A stretch of DNA of 64,000 nt. It comes from Fodinibacter sp963707895 (GTDB lineage: Bacteria; Actinomycetota; Actinomycetes; Actinomycetales; Dermatophilaceae). The stretch is from the NCBI GenBank assembly GCA_963707895.1, contig CAVPRS010000002.1:186001-250000 (forward strand). The letters are read 5' to 3'. Made by a program: the position numbers and the translations under genes. Shown here in pieces: positions 17,257-26,503 of this stretch (position 1 is the first letter of the stretch; each line of letters begins with the position of its first letter). Under the pieces are notes generated by a model that did not search any database, had not been told where the DNA came from, and saw only the letters and a list, made by a program, of their open reading frames with translations.

Positions 17257-18677
17257 CGGGTCTCCACGACCAGGTCGACACCCACGGCGTCGACGACGGT
17301 GCCCTCGACGAAGGACCCCACGACCGGCAGCACACCGCCGGCGCCGGCGCGCACGAGGCAGACGCCGTCGACGTCGGGACCCTGGTGCTCGGCGCGACCC
17401 ACGGCAACCGTCGGGTCGTCGTCGTGCTCCTCCACCAGCACGACGACCCGCTCCCCCACCCGGTCGAGCGCCCGCTGCGCGGTGAGCTCCTCGACCAGGG
17501 CGGTGAGTCGCTCCACCCGCTCCGCGACGACCCGGTCGGGCAGCTTGTCATCGAGGTGCTCGGCCTCGGTGCCGTCCTCGTCGGAGTAGCCGAAGACGCC
17601 GACGACGTCGAGCCGTGCGGCGGTGAGGAAGCGCTCGAGCTCGTCGACGTCGTCCTCGGTCTCGCCCGGGAACCCGACGATGACGTTGCTGCGCACCCCG
17701 GCGAGCGGCTCGCGGGCCCGGACCTTCTCGATCAGCCCGAGGAAGGGCTCGGTGCCGCCGAACCGGCGCATCCGGCGCAGCACGGTGGGCGAGGCGTGCT
17801 GGAAGGACAGGTCGTACCACGGCATGACGCCGGGCGTCTCGGCCATCGCCTCGAGCAGCCCGGGTCGCACCTCGGCCGGCTGAAGGTAGGACACCCGCAC
17901 CCGGTCGACACCCTCGACGGCGGTGAGCTCGGGCAGCAGCTTCTCGAGCAGCCCGATGTCGCCGAGGTCCTTGCCGTACGACGTGGAGTTCTCGCTGACG
18001 AGGAACAGCTCACGCACACCACGCTCCCCCAGCCAGCGCGCCTCCGCGATGACGTCGGTGGGCCGGCGCGAGACGAAGGACCCGCGGAACATCGGGATGG
18101 CGCAGAACGAGCAGCGCCGGTCGCAGCCGCTGGCGATCTTCAGGGGTGCCCAGGGGCGCGCGTCGAGCCGCGAGCGCACGAAGGCCTCGCCGTCGGCCCC
18201 GTGGCCGGGGAGGGCCACGCCGGCGGCGGCCGCGGAGCGGTCGACCGGCGAGAGCGGCAGCAGCATCCGGCGGTCGGACGGCACGTGGGACTTCGGACGC
18301 GCTCCGCCGAGGATGGCGGTGAGGTGGCTCGACATGTCGCGGTAGGAGTCGAAGCCGAGCACCGCGTCGGCATCCGGGAGCTCGTCGGCGAGGGTCTGGC
18401 CGTAGCGCTCGGCGAGGCAGCCCACGGCGACCACGGCCTTGGTGCGGCCGGTCTCCTTGAGGTCGGCGGCCTCGAGCAGCGTGTCGATCGAGTCCTTCTT
18501 GGCCTGCTCGACGAAGCCGCAGGTGTTGACCAGCGCGACGTCGGCGTCGGCCGCGTCGTCGACGAGGGTCCACCCCTCGGCCGCCAGGCGCCCGGCCAGC
18601 TCCTCGGAGTCGACCTCGTTCCGGGTGCACCCGAGGGTGACCAGCGCCACGCTGCCGCGGCTCGAGGGAGAGGCCAT
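17253..18677 (-). CDS. rimO: Ribosomal protein S12 methylthiotransferase RimO
   Basis: 474 residues, a radical-SAM enzyme adding a methylthio group to an Asp of ribosomal protein S12. N-terminal UPF0004 domain with Cys in VTLGCTRNEVDSE, LVNTCGFVEQA and VAVGCLAERYG. The radical-SAM cluster is GCDRRCSFCAIP, and a C-terminal TRAM domain follows. Starts at ATG 18677 with TAGAGT 6 nt upstream. First gene of the rimO-pgsA-cinA-clgR operon. Between it and ftsK three accessory genes have been inserted. Confidence 0.96.
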   Translation of the reverse strand: MASPSSRGSVALVTLGCTRNEVDSEELAGRLAAEGWTLVDDAADADVALVNTCGFVEQAKKDSIDTLLEAADLKETGRTKAVVAVGCLAERYGQTLADELPDADAVLGFDSYRDMSSHLTAILGGARPKSHVPSDRRMLLPLSPVDRSAAAAGVALPGHGADGEAFVRSRLDARPWAPLKIASGCDRRCSFCAIPMFRGSFVSRRPTDVIAEARWLGERGVRELFLVSENSTSYGKDLGDIGLLEKLLPELTAVEGVDRVRVSYLQPAEVRPGLLEAMAETPGVMPWYDLSFQHASPTVLRRMRRFGGTEPFLGLIEKVRAREPLAGVRSNVIVGFPGETEDDVDELERFLTAARLDVVGVFGYSDEDGTEAEHLDDKLPDRVVAERVERLTALVEELTAQRALDRVGERVVVLVEEHDDDPTVAVGRAEHQGPDVDGVCLVRAGAGGVLPVVGSFVEGTVVDAVGVDLVVETR

Positions 18678-18683
18678 GCCGCC

Positions 18684-18689
18684 ACTCTA
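18684..18689 (-). promoter_or_regulatory. -10 box of the rimO operon
   Basis: TAGAGT on the minus strand, 6 nt before ATG 18677; leaderless. Diverges from the dipeptidase -10, 33 bp away. Confidence 0.6.
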
Positions 18690-18722
18690 GTTGCGCCACG
18701 GCCCGCTCCCGCGCACCCCTAG

Positions 18723-18728
18723 TAGGGT
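18723..18728 (+). promoter_or_regulatory. -10 box of the dipeptidase gene
   Basis: TAGGGT, 7 nt before ATG 18736; leaderless. Confidence 0.6.
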
Positions 18729-18735
18729 CCAGCGC

Positions 18736-19929
18736 ATGCCCTCGGACACCTCGGCCCGCATCCGCGACCTCCTCGCCGGGCACCCGGTCGTCGACGGGCA
18801 CAACGACCTCCCCTGGGAGGCGCGGGAGCGGGCCGGCTACGACTGGGACCGGCTCGACATATCGAAGCCGGGCTGCCCCACCCACACCGACCTGCCGCGC
18901 CTGCGGGAGGGCGGGGTCGGTGCCCAGTTCTGGTCGGTCTTCGTCCCGGCCACGCTGCAGGGCGACGCGGCCGTGAGCGCCACGCTCGAGCAGGTCGACG
19001 CCGTTCACGCGATGACCGCGCGGTATGCCGACGACCTCGCCCTCGCGACCACCCGCGCCGACGTCGAGCGGGCCTGGTCGCAGGGCCGGATCGCCTCGCT
19101 CATGGGGGCCGAGGGCGGTCACAGCATCGACTCCTCGCTCGGCACGTTGCGGATGCTGCACGCGCTCGGGGTGCGGTACCTGACCCTGACCCACAACGAC
19201 AACGTGCCGTGGGCCGACTCGGCCACCGACGAGCCGGTGCTCGGCGGGCTCTCGCCGTTCGGGCGCGAGGTGGTGCGCGAGATGAACCGGCTCGGCATGC
19301 TGGTCGACCTCTCGCACGTGTCGGCCGACACGATGCGCGCCGCCCTCGACGTCGCGCAGGCCCCGGCCGTGTTCTCGCACTCCTCGGCACGAGCCGTGTG
19401 CGACCACCCGCGCAACGTCCCCGACGACGTGCTGGCCCGACTCGCGGCGAACGGCGGGGTCTGCATGGTCACCTTCGTGCCGCAGTTCGTGTCGCCGCGG
19501 GTCCGGGAGTGGGACCTCGAGACCCGGGAGGCGGCGGCGCTGGCCGGTGTCGACATCGGCGACGACCCGGCCTACGACGCCTTCGTCGCCGAGCGCAGGC
19601 TCACCCGTCCCGCGCCGCGGGCCGGCATCGACGACGTCGTGGCCCACTGCGAGCACGTCCGTGAGGTGGCGGGCGCCCGGCACATCGGGCTCGGGGGCGA
19701 CTACGACGGGGTCGACACGCTCCCTGACGGGCTCGAGGACGTCAGCGCCTACCCCCGGCTGCTGGAGGCACTGGCCGACCGCGGCTGGAGCGACGCCGAC
19801 CTCGCCGGCCTGACCAGCGGAAACGTGCTGCGCGTGCTCGGCGAGGCCGAGGAGCGGGCCCGCGAGATCGCACTGACGCGTGGGCCGAGCCTGGCCCGGA
19901 TCGAGGACCTCGACGGAGCACCGGCGTAG
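18736..19929 (+). CDS. Membrane-dipeptidase family (M19) zinc dipeptidase
   Basis: 397 residues of the renal dipeptidase family, binuclear-zinc TIM barrels that hydrolyse dipeptides. Metal ligands seen: VVDGHNDLPW (HxD), the Glu in MGAEGGHSI, His in VDLSHVSADT and His in FSHSSARAVCDHPRN. The C-terminal GLGGDYDGVDTLPDGLEDV closes the site. No signal peptide, so cytoplasmic. Convergent with the channel gene; the short gap holds the palindrome GAGCCGCGGCTC. Confidence 0.92.
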   Translation: MPSDTSARIRDLLAGHPVVDGHNDLPWEARERAGYDWDRLDISKPGCPTHTDLPRLREGGVGAQFWSVFVPATLQGDAAVSATLEQVDAVHAMTARYADDLALATTRADVERAWSQGRIASLMGAEGGHSIDSSLGTLRMLHALGVRYLTLTHNDNVPWADSATDEPVLGGLSPFGREVVREMNRLGMLVDLSHVSADTMRAALDVAQAPAVFSHSSARAVCDHPRNVPDDVLARLAANGGVCMVTFVPQFVSPRVREWDLETREAAALAGVDIGDDPAYDAFVAERRLTRPAPRAGIDDVVAHCEHVREVAGARHIGLGGDYDGVDTLPDGLEDVSAYPRLLEALADRGWSDADLAGLTSGNVLRVLGEAEERAREIALTRGPSLARIEDLDGAPA

Positions 19930-19939
19930 GAGCCGCGGC

Positions 19940-20641
19940 TCACTGCCGGGCGCGGATCACCGTGAGCGCGACCAGCCGCGAGATGACCATCGCCACGTAC
20001 ATGACGCCGGCGAACTGCTCGATGGTGCCGACGGCCCGCGCCTCGGGGAGGATCGGACCCACGTCGCTCAGGCCCACGCTCGTGAGCACGGCGCCGGAGT
20101 AGTAGAGCAGCTCGAGGAAGGTGCGCTGCCCCGGCCCGTCGTACGACGTGAAGGAGCCCGCCCAGATCTCCTGGATGGCCAGGTAGATGTAGGCGAAGCC
20201 GAAGACGAGCACCGTGAAGCAGGCGCCCACGGCGAACAGCTCGTCCTTGGTGACCCAGGCGTCCTCGAACATGTACGAGATCAGCGCGTACGCCGTGTAG
20301 AAGTAGAAGACCGCCAGGGCGCAGTGCGCGGCCACCAGGATGCCGGAACGGTCGCTGAAGAGGCTCCAGACCTCGAACACCGCCGCGGGCAGCGCCAGCG
20401 TCACCGAGAGCCAGGTGAGGGCCGGCGTGCTGCGCACGGTGAAGACCGCGGTGATGACGGCCGACAGGCTGAGCAGGGAGATGACCGCACGGCCCCACTC
20501 GGAGTCCTCGAGCACCGGGAGCAGCAGGATCACGAGGATCTGCACCCCGAGGAGGAACGCGGAGGGCTGCTTGCGCAGGGTGGCCGCCCACCTTGCCCCC
20601 CGGGACGGAGTGTCGCGCAGGTCCTCCCAGGTCGTGCTCAT
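19940..20641 (-). CDS. Potassium-channel-like ion channel with an unusual selectivity filter
   Basis: 233 residues. Hydrophobic helices near 27-44, 52-68, 76-94, 104-124 and 137-158 precede a pore loop (FLELLYYSGAVLTSVGLSDV, 175-194) and a last helix (205-228). The filter position reads TSVGLSD (187-193) where potassium channels have TVGYGD, so ion selectivity is doubtful. There is no TrkA/RCK domain. Leaderless start: TACAGT lies 6 nt before the ATG. Confidence 0.75.
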   Translation of the reverse strand: MSTTWEDLRDTPSRGARWAATLRKQPSAFLLGVQILVILLLPVLEDSEWGRAVISLLSLSAVITAVFTVRSTPALTWLSVTLALPAAVFEVWSLFSDRSGILVAAHCALAVFYFYTAYALISYMFEDAWVTKDELFAVGACFTVLVFGFAYIYLAIQEIWAGSFTSYDGPGQRTFLELLYYSGAVLTSVGLSDVGPILPEARAVGTIEQFAGVMYVAMVISRLVALTVIRARQ

Positions 20642-20647
20642 GGCCAC

Positions 20648-20653
20648 ACTGTA
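20648..20653 (-). promoter_or_regulatory. -10 box of the channel gene
   Basis: TACAGT on the minus strand, 6 nt before ATG 20641; leaderless. Confidence 0.55.
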
Positions 20654-20678
20654 AGGGCGGCTGCACCACAATGCCGGT

Positions 20679-21689
20679 ATGCCGAGCGCCCTGCTCCTGC
20701 CCGTGATCACCTGTGCCGTCGTGCTCGTCGTGAGCGGCGCCGGGAAGCTGCGCGCACCCGACTCGGTCGACTCCGGGTTCACCTCGCTCGAGGTGCCGGG
20801 CCGGCTGGACACGGCATTCGTGCGACGTCTGGTGCCGTGGGTCGAGGTGGCCCTGGGGCTGTGGCTGCTGCTCGCCACCGGCCCCGCCCTGGTCCTCGTG
20901 GCCGTGCTGGTGCTGCTCCTCTTCGTCGCCTACCTGGTGCTGGTCGTGCGTGCGGTGCGCCGCCCGGAGCCGGTCGACTGCGGCTGCTTCGGAGCGTTCG
21001 GTGACTCCCGCGTGACGCGGGTGACGGTGTGGCGCAACGCTGTTCTCGTGCTGTCGGCGGTGCTCTGCGTCGTGGCCGGCCTTCGCGGCGTGGGGGTGAT
21101 CGGTGGCGTGGTCGACGGCTCGGCCCTGCCGTGGGTCGCCTCGGCCGCGCTGACCGCCGCCGTCGCCGCGCTCGTCACCTACCGCGCACCGGTGCCGGAT
21201 GCCGGGTCCGCGGCTTCGCTCGAGGGCGGCACCGACGCCGACGCCGACGCCGACGTCGGCTACCAGCGCCGCCTCACCCCGCGCGCCGAGGTGCTGACCG
21301 AGGACGGCCGGCTCGTGCTCCTGTCGGAGCAGAGCCGCACGGCCGCACACCTGCTGGTGTTCCTCAGCCCCGGGTGCGGCCCGTGCCGCCGGATCGGCCC
21401 CCAGCTCGGCCAGTGGGGCGCCGACCTCGACCCGGTCAGCGTGCGGGCGGTCGTGTCCGCCCAGCCCCAGAGCATCGCGGACATGCCCTACCTCGCGGGT
21501 CACGCCTACTTCGACCCGTTCGCCCTCGCCCGCACCGCGTTCGGCGTCGGGACGCCGTCGGCCGTGCTCCTCGGCACCGACGGGATGCTGGCCGGCGGTC
21601 CCGTGCAGGGCGAGGACGACGTCACCGCGTTCGTGGCCGAGCTCACCGAGCGCCTACGCGAAGAGGACCCGGTCAGCGACGCCCGGTGA
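20679..21689 (+). CDS. MauE/DoxX-like membrane domain fused to a thioredoxin-like domain
   Basis: 336 residues. The N-terminal half has four hydrophobic helices (about 4-20, 54-66, 70-90, 120-140) and the VDCGCFG motif (C101, C103) of MauE-type membrane proteins, which help form disulfides in amine dehydrogenase maturation. After an Ala/Asp linker (about 170-195) comes a thioredoxin-like domain with CGPC (233-236) and the late cis-Pro in VGTPSAVLL. One chain thus links a membrane Cys pair to a soluble one, reminiscent of VKOR- or DsbD-type electron relays. No substrate gene is adjacent. It converges on ftsK, the coding ends overlapping by 17 bp. Confidence 0.8.
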   Translation: MPSALLLPVITCAVVLVVSGAGKLRAPDSVDSGFTSLEVPGRLDTAFVRRLVPWVEVALGLWLLLATGPALVLVAVLVLLLFVAYLVLVVRAVRRPEPVDCGCFGAFGDSRVTRVTVWRNAVLVLSAVLCVVAGLRGVGVIGGVVDGSALPWVASAALTAAVAALVTYRAPVPDAGSAASLEGGTDADADADVGYQRRLTPRAEVLTEDGRLVLLSEQSRTAAHLLVFLSPGCGPCRRIGPQLGQWGADLDPVSVRAVVSAQPQSIADMPYLAGHAYFDPFALARTAFGVGTPSAVLLGTDGMLAGGPVQGEDDVTAFVAELTERLREEDPVSDAR

Positions 21690-24365
21690 GCTCCCAGGCG
21701 TCGTCGCCGCCGTCGTCGTCGCCGTGGTCGACCGCCTCGGGGTAGGAGTCGAGCTCGGCTGCCACGGCGTCGCCGCCGTAGCCGAGCACCGGCACCTCCG
21801 AGGTGTCGTCGGTGGAGTCGTCGGTGACAGGCCCCGGCACGGGCGCGGCCGCGTCGAAGAGCTCGGGGACGTCGTCGCCGCGCAGCAGCGCGAGCGTGGT
21901 GGCCAGGTCGTCGGGCTTGACGAGCACGTCGCGGGCCTTGGACCCCTCCGACGGGCCGACGACGCCACGTGACTCGAGCAGGTCCATGAGCCGGCCGGCC
22001 TTGGCGAAGCCCACGCGCAGCTTGCGCTGCAGCATCGACGTCGAGCCGAACTGCGTGGTCACCACGAGCTCGGTGGCCTGGAGCAGGAGGTCGAGGTCGT
22101 CGCCGATGTCGTCCTCGACCTGCTTCTTCGGCGCCGTGACGGTGACGTCGTCGCGGTAGCGCGGCTTGAGCTGGTCGGTGACGTGCTTGACGACCGCGTG
22201 GATCTCGGACTCGGTGACCCAGGCGCCCTGCACGCGCATCGGCTTGCTGGCACCCATGGGGAGGAAGAGCGCGTCGCCCTGGCCGATCAGCTTCTCGGCG
22301 CCCGGCTGGTCGAGCACGACCCGGGAGTCCGTGACGCTCGAGGTCGCGAACGCCATCCGGGACGGGACGTTGGCCTTGATCAGGCCGGTCACCACGTCGA
22401 CGCTCGGCCGCTGGGTGGCCAGCACCAGGTGGATGCCGGCCGCGCGCGCGAGCTGGGTGATCCGGACGATCGACTCCTCGACGTCACGCGGGGCGACCAT
22501 CATCAGGTCGGCGAGCTCGTCGACGACGACGAGCAGGTAGGGGTAGGTCGTGATGACCCGCTCGGACCCGGGCAGCGGCTTGATCTTGCCGGCGCGCACG
22601 GCCTTGTTGAACTCGTCGACGTGCTTGAACCCGAACGCGGCGAGGTCGTCGTAGCGCGTGTCCATCTCGCGCACGACCCACTGCAGGGCCTCGGCGGCCT
22701 TCTTGGGGTTGGTGATGATCGGGGTGATCAGGTGCGGGATGCCCTCGTAGGCGGTGAGCTCGACCCGCTTGGGGTCGACGAGCACCATTCGCACCTCGTC
22801 GGGCGTGGCGCGCATCAGGATCGACGTGATCAACGAGTTGACGAAGCTCGACTTGCCCGCACCCGTGGCACCGGCCACCAGCAGGTGCGGCATCTTGGCG
22901 AGGTTGGCGATGACGTAGCCGCCCTCGACGTCCTTGCCGACGCCCATGACCATCGGGTGGTCGTTGCCGCGGGCCACCTGGCTGCGCAGCACGTCGCCGA
23001 GGCTGACCTTCTCGCGGTCGGTGTTGGGGATCTCGATGCCGATCGCGGACTTGCCGGGGATCGGGCTGAGGATGCGCACGTCGGCGGACGCGACGGCATA
23101 CGCGATGTTCTTCGACAGGGCCGTGACCCGCTCCACCTTGATGCCGGGGCCGAGCTCGACCTCGTAGCGGGTGACCGTGGGACCGCGGCTGAAACCGGTG
23201 ACCTGGGCGTCGATCTCGAACTGGTCGAGCACCATCGTGAGCGACTCGACGACCCGGTCGTTCGCGGCGCTGCGGGCGCGGTGCGGGCTGCCCGGCTCGA
23301 GGATCGCGGCGTCGGGAAGCGTGTAGGTGACGTCGCCGGCGAGCGAGAGCTGCTCGACCCGCTGCGGGATGGCGGCGGTGGGCGGCGCCTCCAGGGGCGC
23401 CTTGTCGGCGACCGGACCGCGAGCGCCGCGGCGGCGGGGACGGCCGCGGCGTCGGCTCCGGCGCCGGTGGCGGGCACCGTCGAGCGCTTCTGGCCGGGGC
23501 GCAGGCGCTTGCCGGTGACCGGGTCGACGGCGGCTGCCTGCTCGAACGCCTCGTCGCCCACGCGGGGTCCGTCGACGTCGGACGCCGTGCCGCGGCGGCC
23601 GCGACGGCGACCGGCCGTCTCCGGGGTCGCGTCGGCGGGCTGCTCGGGGGTGTGCCCGGTGAGCCGGTCGAAGGTGGCCTTGAGCCGGTCGGGCACCTGG
23701 TGCAGCGGCGTCGCGGTGATGACGAGCAGACCGAACAGGCCGAGCAGGAGCAGGAGTGGCACCGTGCCGTAGACCGACACGGCGGCCTCGAGCGGGCTGG
23801 AGGCGAGGAAGCCGAGGATGCCCCCGGCGGCGCGCATGCCCTCGGCGCCCTCGGGCGGCGTCGGGATGTCGGCGGCGACATGGGCGAGGCCGCAGGCGGC
23901 GAAGGCCAGCGCGGTCGTGCCGACGGCGGCGCGGGACGTGGCGGCATCCTCCTGCGGGGCGCGCAGCATGCGGATGCCGAACGCGAGCAGCACGAGCGGG
24001 ATGGCGTAGCCGACCTTGCCGAAGGTTCCGGACACGACGGCGTGCACCACGGTGCCCACCGCGCCGGGCATGTCCCACCACTCGCGGGCCGCCACGACGA
24101 CGGCGAGGGCGATGAGGAGCAGGCCGATGCCGTCGCGGCGGTGCTCGGGCTCGAGGTCACGCCCGGTGTCGCCGACCTTGCGGGCCACCGCGCCGGTGGC
24201 GTGGGCCAGGCCCATCCAGGTGCTCTGAACCGCCCGCAGCGGCAGCGGGAGGCCGCCGGAGCGGGTGCGGTTGGACCCCTTGCGCGAGCGCGCGGCGGGG
24301 CGCCGGGTCGCCGGCCGGGTCGTGGAGCTCCGGCCGCGCGCCGAGGAGGACGTGCGAGTCGCCAT
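21673..24365 (-). CDS. ftsK: DNA translocase FtsK, frame broken in the linker
   Basis: About 897 residues in two frames. From ATG 24365 the first part has a basic Ser/Arg tail and four membrane helices. The second has the motor: Walker A VAGATGAGKSS, Walker B YLLVVVDELADLM, then the winged-helix gamma domain LLQATELVVTTQFGSTSMLQ. Between about 23400 and 23520, in a GC-rich Ala/Pro/Arg linker, the frame changes as if one base were missing; the span is 3n+2. The flanking parts are well conserved, so a sequencing error is likely. FtsK pumps chromosomes at the division septum. Leaderless TAGCCT lies 6 nt before the ATG. Confidence 0.9.
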
Positions 24366-24371
24366 GGGCGC

Positions 24372-24377
24372 AGGCTA
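24372..24377 (-). promoter_or_regulatory. -10 box of ftsK
   Basis: TAGCCT on the minus strand, 6 nt before ATG 24365; leaderless. Just upstream are near-repeats of TCACAC (24386-24412), a possible operator. Confidence 0.55.
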
Positions 24378-24445
24378 CGCGAGAGTCACACGGGACTCAC
24401 GTGTCACACGCGGCACGGCGGTGACCGAAAAGCCCCGGAACGAGG

Positions 24446-24489
24446 TCCGCGCCCGGACCGAGGCCCGTGGGCGTCGGTCCGGGCGCGGA
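24446..24489. repeat. 16-bp perfect inverted repeat with 12-nt loop
   Basis: Arms TCCGCGCCCGGACCGA and TCGGTCCGGGCGCGGA. The loop itself holds GCCC-GT-GGGC. By far more stable than needed by chance; read as a terminator for a minus-strand transcript or as the core of a structured RNA. Confidence 0.85.
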
Positions 24490-24568
24490 TCCGGTCGTAC
24501 CCGCCCCCCTGCAAGGCGGATATGGCCGACGGCGCCGGATGAGCTGCACCGGCGTCGAGTCCTGGACT

Positions 24569-24598
24569 TCAGGAAACCACTTCTTGGCTGTTTCCTGA
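24569..24598. repeat. 9-bp perfect inverted repeat TCAGGAAAC/GTTTCCTGA
   Basis: 12-nt loop. AT-richer than anything around it. Could be the 5' hairpin of a minus-strand RNA, or a plus-strand terminator because CTCGTACTTTACCTTG follows. Confidence 0.8.
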
Positions 24599-24817
24599 CT
24601 CGTACTTTACCTTGTCTTTACTATTTCTGCACTCATTTTTTCATCTCTTTTCCGGCGTGTCCCCTGCTGAATCCGTGAACTTGGCGCGGATCCGCCACTG
24701 ATTCTGTGCGTTACCGCGAGGTATTGGGGGCTGTTGTGACAGGTGTGACGGGACGGGCGACCCTGCGCTGGCACATCCGCGCCTGCTCCGGGGGCCGCGA
24801 CGGAATCCGCACGCTCG

Positions 24818-26503
24818 TCAGGCCTCGACGACCATCGGGATGATCATCGGGCGGCGCCGGATCTTGCGTCCCACCCAGCCGCCCACGGAGCGACGAATGA
24901 CCTGCTGGAGCTGGTAGGAGTCGCTGACCCCGCTGGCGGTGGCCTCGTCGAGCGCCTTCACGAGCTGCGGCATCACGTCGTCGAAGATGACCTCGTCCTC
25001 GACGAAACCACGCGCGGTGATCTCCGGTCCGGCGATCACCTTGCCCGTCATCGAGTCGACGACGACGATCACCGAGATGAACCCCTCGTCACGAAGGATC
25101 CTGCGGTCCTTGAGCAGGGTCTCGTCGGCCTCGCCGACCGAGGAGCCGTCGACGTAGACGTAGCCGCACGGCACGGCGCCGGAGACCGAGGCCACACCGT
25201 CGACCAGGTCGACCACCACGCCGTCCTCCACGACGACCACCCGGTCGCGCGGCACGCCGGTGGCGATGGCGAGCTCGGCGTTGGCCACGAGGTGCCGCCA
25301 CTCGCCGTGCACCGGCATCACGTTGCGCGGCTTGACGATGTTGTAGCAGTAGAGGAGCTCGCCGGCGCTGGCGTGGCCCGAGACGTGCACCTGGGCGTTG
25401 CCCTTGTGCACGACGTTGGCACCGAGCCGCATCAGGCCGTTGATCACCCGGTAGACGGCGTTCTCGTTGCCGGGGATGAGCGAGCTCGCGAGCAGCACGG
25501 TGTCGCCGGGTCCGACGTCGATGCGGTGGTCGCGGTTGGCCATCCGCGACAGCGCGGCCATCGGCTCGCCCTGGCTGCCGGTGCAGACGAGCACGATCTG
25601 GTCGTCGGCGAGGTCGTCGAGCTTCTTGAGGTCGACGAGCACGCCGTCGGGCACGTGCAGGTAGCCGAGGTCGGCGGCGATGCCCATGTTGCGCACCATC
25701 GACCGGCCGACCATCGCGACCTTGCGACCGGCCCGCTCGGCGGCGTCGAGCACCTGCTGCACGCGGTGCACGTGCGAGGAGAAGCAGGCCACGATGATCC
25801 GGCGCTCCGCGTGGCGGAAGACCTTGTCGACCGCCGAGGAGATGTCGCGCTCGGGCGTGGTGAAGCCGGGCACCTCGGCGTTGGTGGAGTCGGTGAGGAA
25901 GAGGTCGATCCCCTCCTCCCCCAGCCGGGCGAAGGCGCGCAGGTCGGTGAGCCGCCCGTCGAGGGGCAGCTGGTCCATCTTGAAGTCGCCGGTGTGCAGG
26001 AGGGTGCCGCCCGAGGTGCGCACCGCCACGGCCAGCGCGTCGGGGATCGAGTGGTTGACCGCCACGAACTCGCAGTCGAAGACGCCGAGCTTCTCGCGGT
26101 CACCCTCGCGGACCCCCAGCGTGTAGGGCCTGATGCGGTGCTCCTTGAGCTTGGCCTCGACGAGCGCGAGGGTCAGCGTGGAGCCGACCAGCGGCAGGTC
26201 GGGCTTGAGTCGCAGCAGGTACGGGACCGCCCCGATGTGGTCCTCGTGGCCGTGCGTGAGGATGACCGCCTGCACGTCGTCGAGCCGGTCCTTGATGTAC
26301 TCGAAGTCGGGGAGGATCAGGTCGATGCCCGGGTGGTGGTCGTCGGGGAAGAGCACACCGCAGTCGATGATCAGCAGCTGGCCGCGGTGCTCGACCACGG
26401 TCATGTTGCGGCCGACCTCGCCGAGACCGCCCAGGGGGACGACGCGCACGCCACCGTCGGCCAGGGGGCCGGGCAGCTCGAGCTCGGGGTGGGGGTGGCT
26501 CAT
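24818..26503 (-). CDS. rnj: Ribonuclease J
   Basis: 561 residues, metallo-beta-lactamase/beta-CASP nuclease with 5'-3' exo- and endonuclease activity in mRNA decay and rRNA maturation. Zinc motif HGHEDH (84-89), then NHSIPDA, GDFKMDQ, the beta-CASP parts with CTGSQGEP, and HVSGHAS and VHGEWRHL near the end. The ATG overlaps the dapA stop by 4 nt, so dapA-rnj are coupled, a conserved actinobacterial pair. Confidence 0.96.
   Translation of the reverse strand: MSHPHPELELPGPLADGGVRVVPLGGLGEVGRNMTVVEHRGQLLIIDCGVLFPDDHHPGIDLILPDFEYIKDRLDDVQAVILTHGHEDHIGAVPYLLRLKPDLPLVGSTLTLALVEAKLKEHRIRPYTLGVREGDREKLGVFDCEFVAVNHSIPDALAVAVRTSGGTLLHTGDFKMDQLPLDGRLTDLRAFARLGEEGIDLFLTDSTNAEVPGFTTPERDISSAVDKVFRHAERRIIVACFSSHVHRVQQVLDAAERAGRKVAMVGRSMVRNMGIAADLGYLHVPDGVLVDLKKLDDLADDQIVLVCTGSQGEPMAALSRMANRDHRIDVGPGDTVLLASSLIPGNENAVYRVINGLMRLGANVVHKGNAQVHVSGHASAGELLYCYNIVKPRNVMPVHGEWRHLVANAELAIATGVPRDRVVVVEDGVVVDLVDGVASVSGAVPCGYVYVDGSSVGEADETLLKDRRILRDEGFISVIVVVDSMTGKVIAGPEITARGFVEDEVIFDDVMPQLVKALDEATASGVSDSYQLQQVIRRSVGGWVGRKIRRRPMIIPMVVEA

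Larger units (their letters stand above)
24435..24603 (-). ncRNA. Candidate structured RNA between rnj and ftsK
   Basis: A non-coding stretch in the 452-bp rnj-ftsK gap. On the minus strand TAAAGT (24608-24613) sits at the edge of a run of AT-rich sequence, as a promoter would. Right after it comes TCAGGAAAC ... GTTTCCTGA, a perfect 9-bp hairpin (24590-24598 with 24569-24577) that can be extended by CGAGTC/GACTCG. Then CCGCC/GGCGG, and last a 16-bp perfect hairpin (24446-24489) that looks like a terminator, followed by CTTTTC. No reading frame looks protein-like. The strand is uncertain: on the plus strand the 9-bp hairpin precedes a T-rich tail. Rest of the gap (24620-24817): AT-rich, then ordinary sequence, nothing recognised. 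Confidence 0.4.

Noticed and set aside
24490..24530. 6C RNA
   Set aside because: Only one loop with six C; the known family has two such hairpins. Kept as a weak remark in the RNA candidate.
24551..24567. GTCGAGTC resembling a tRNA T-loop
   Set aside because: No acceptor stem, anticodon arm or 3' end around it on either strand.
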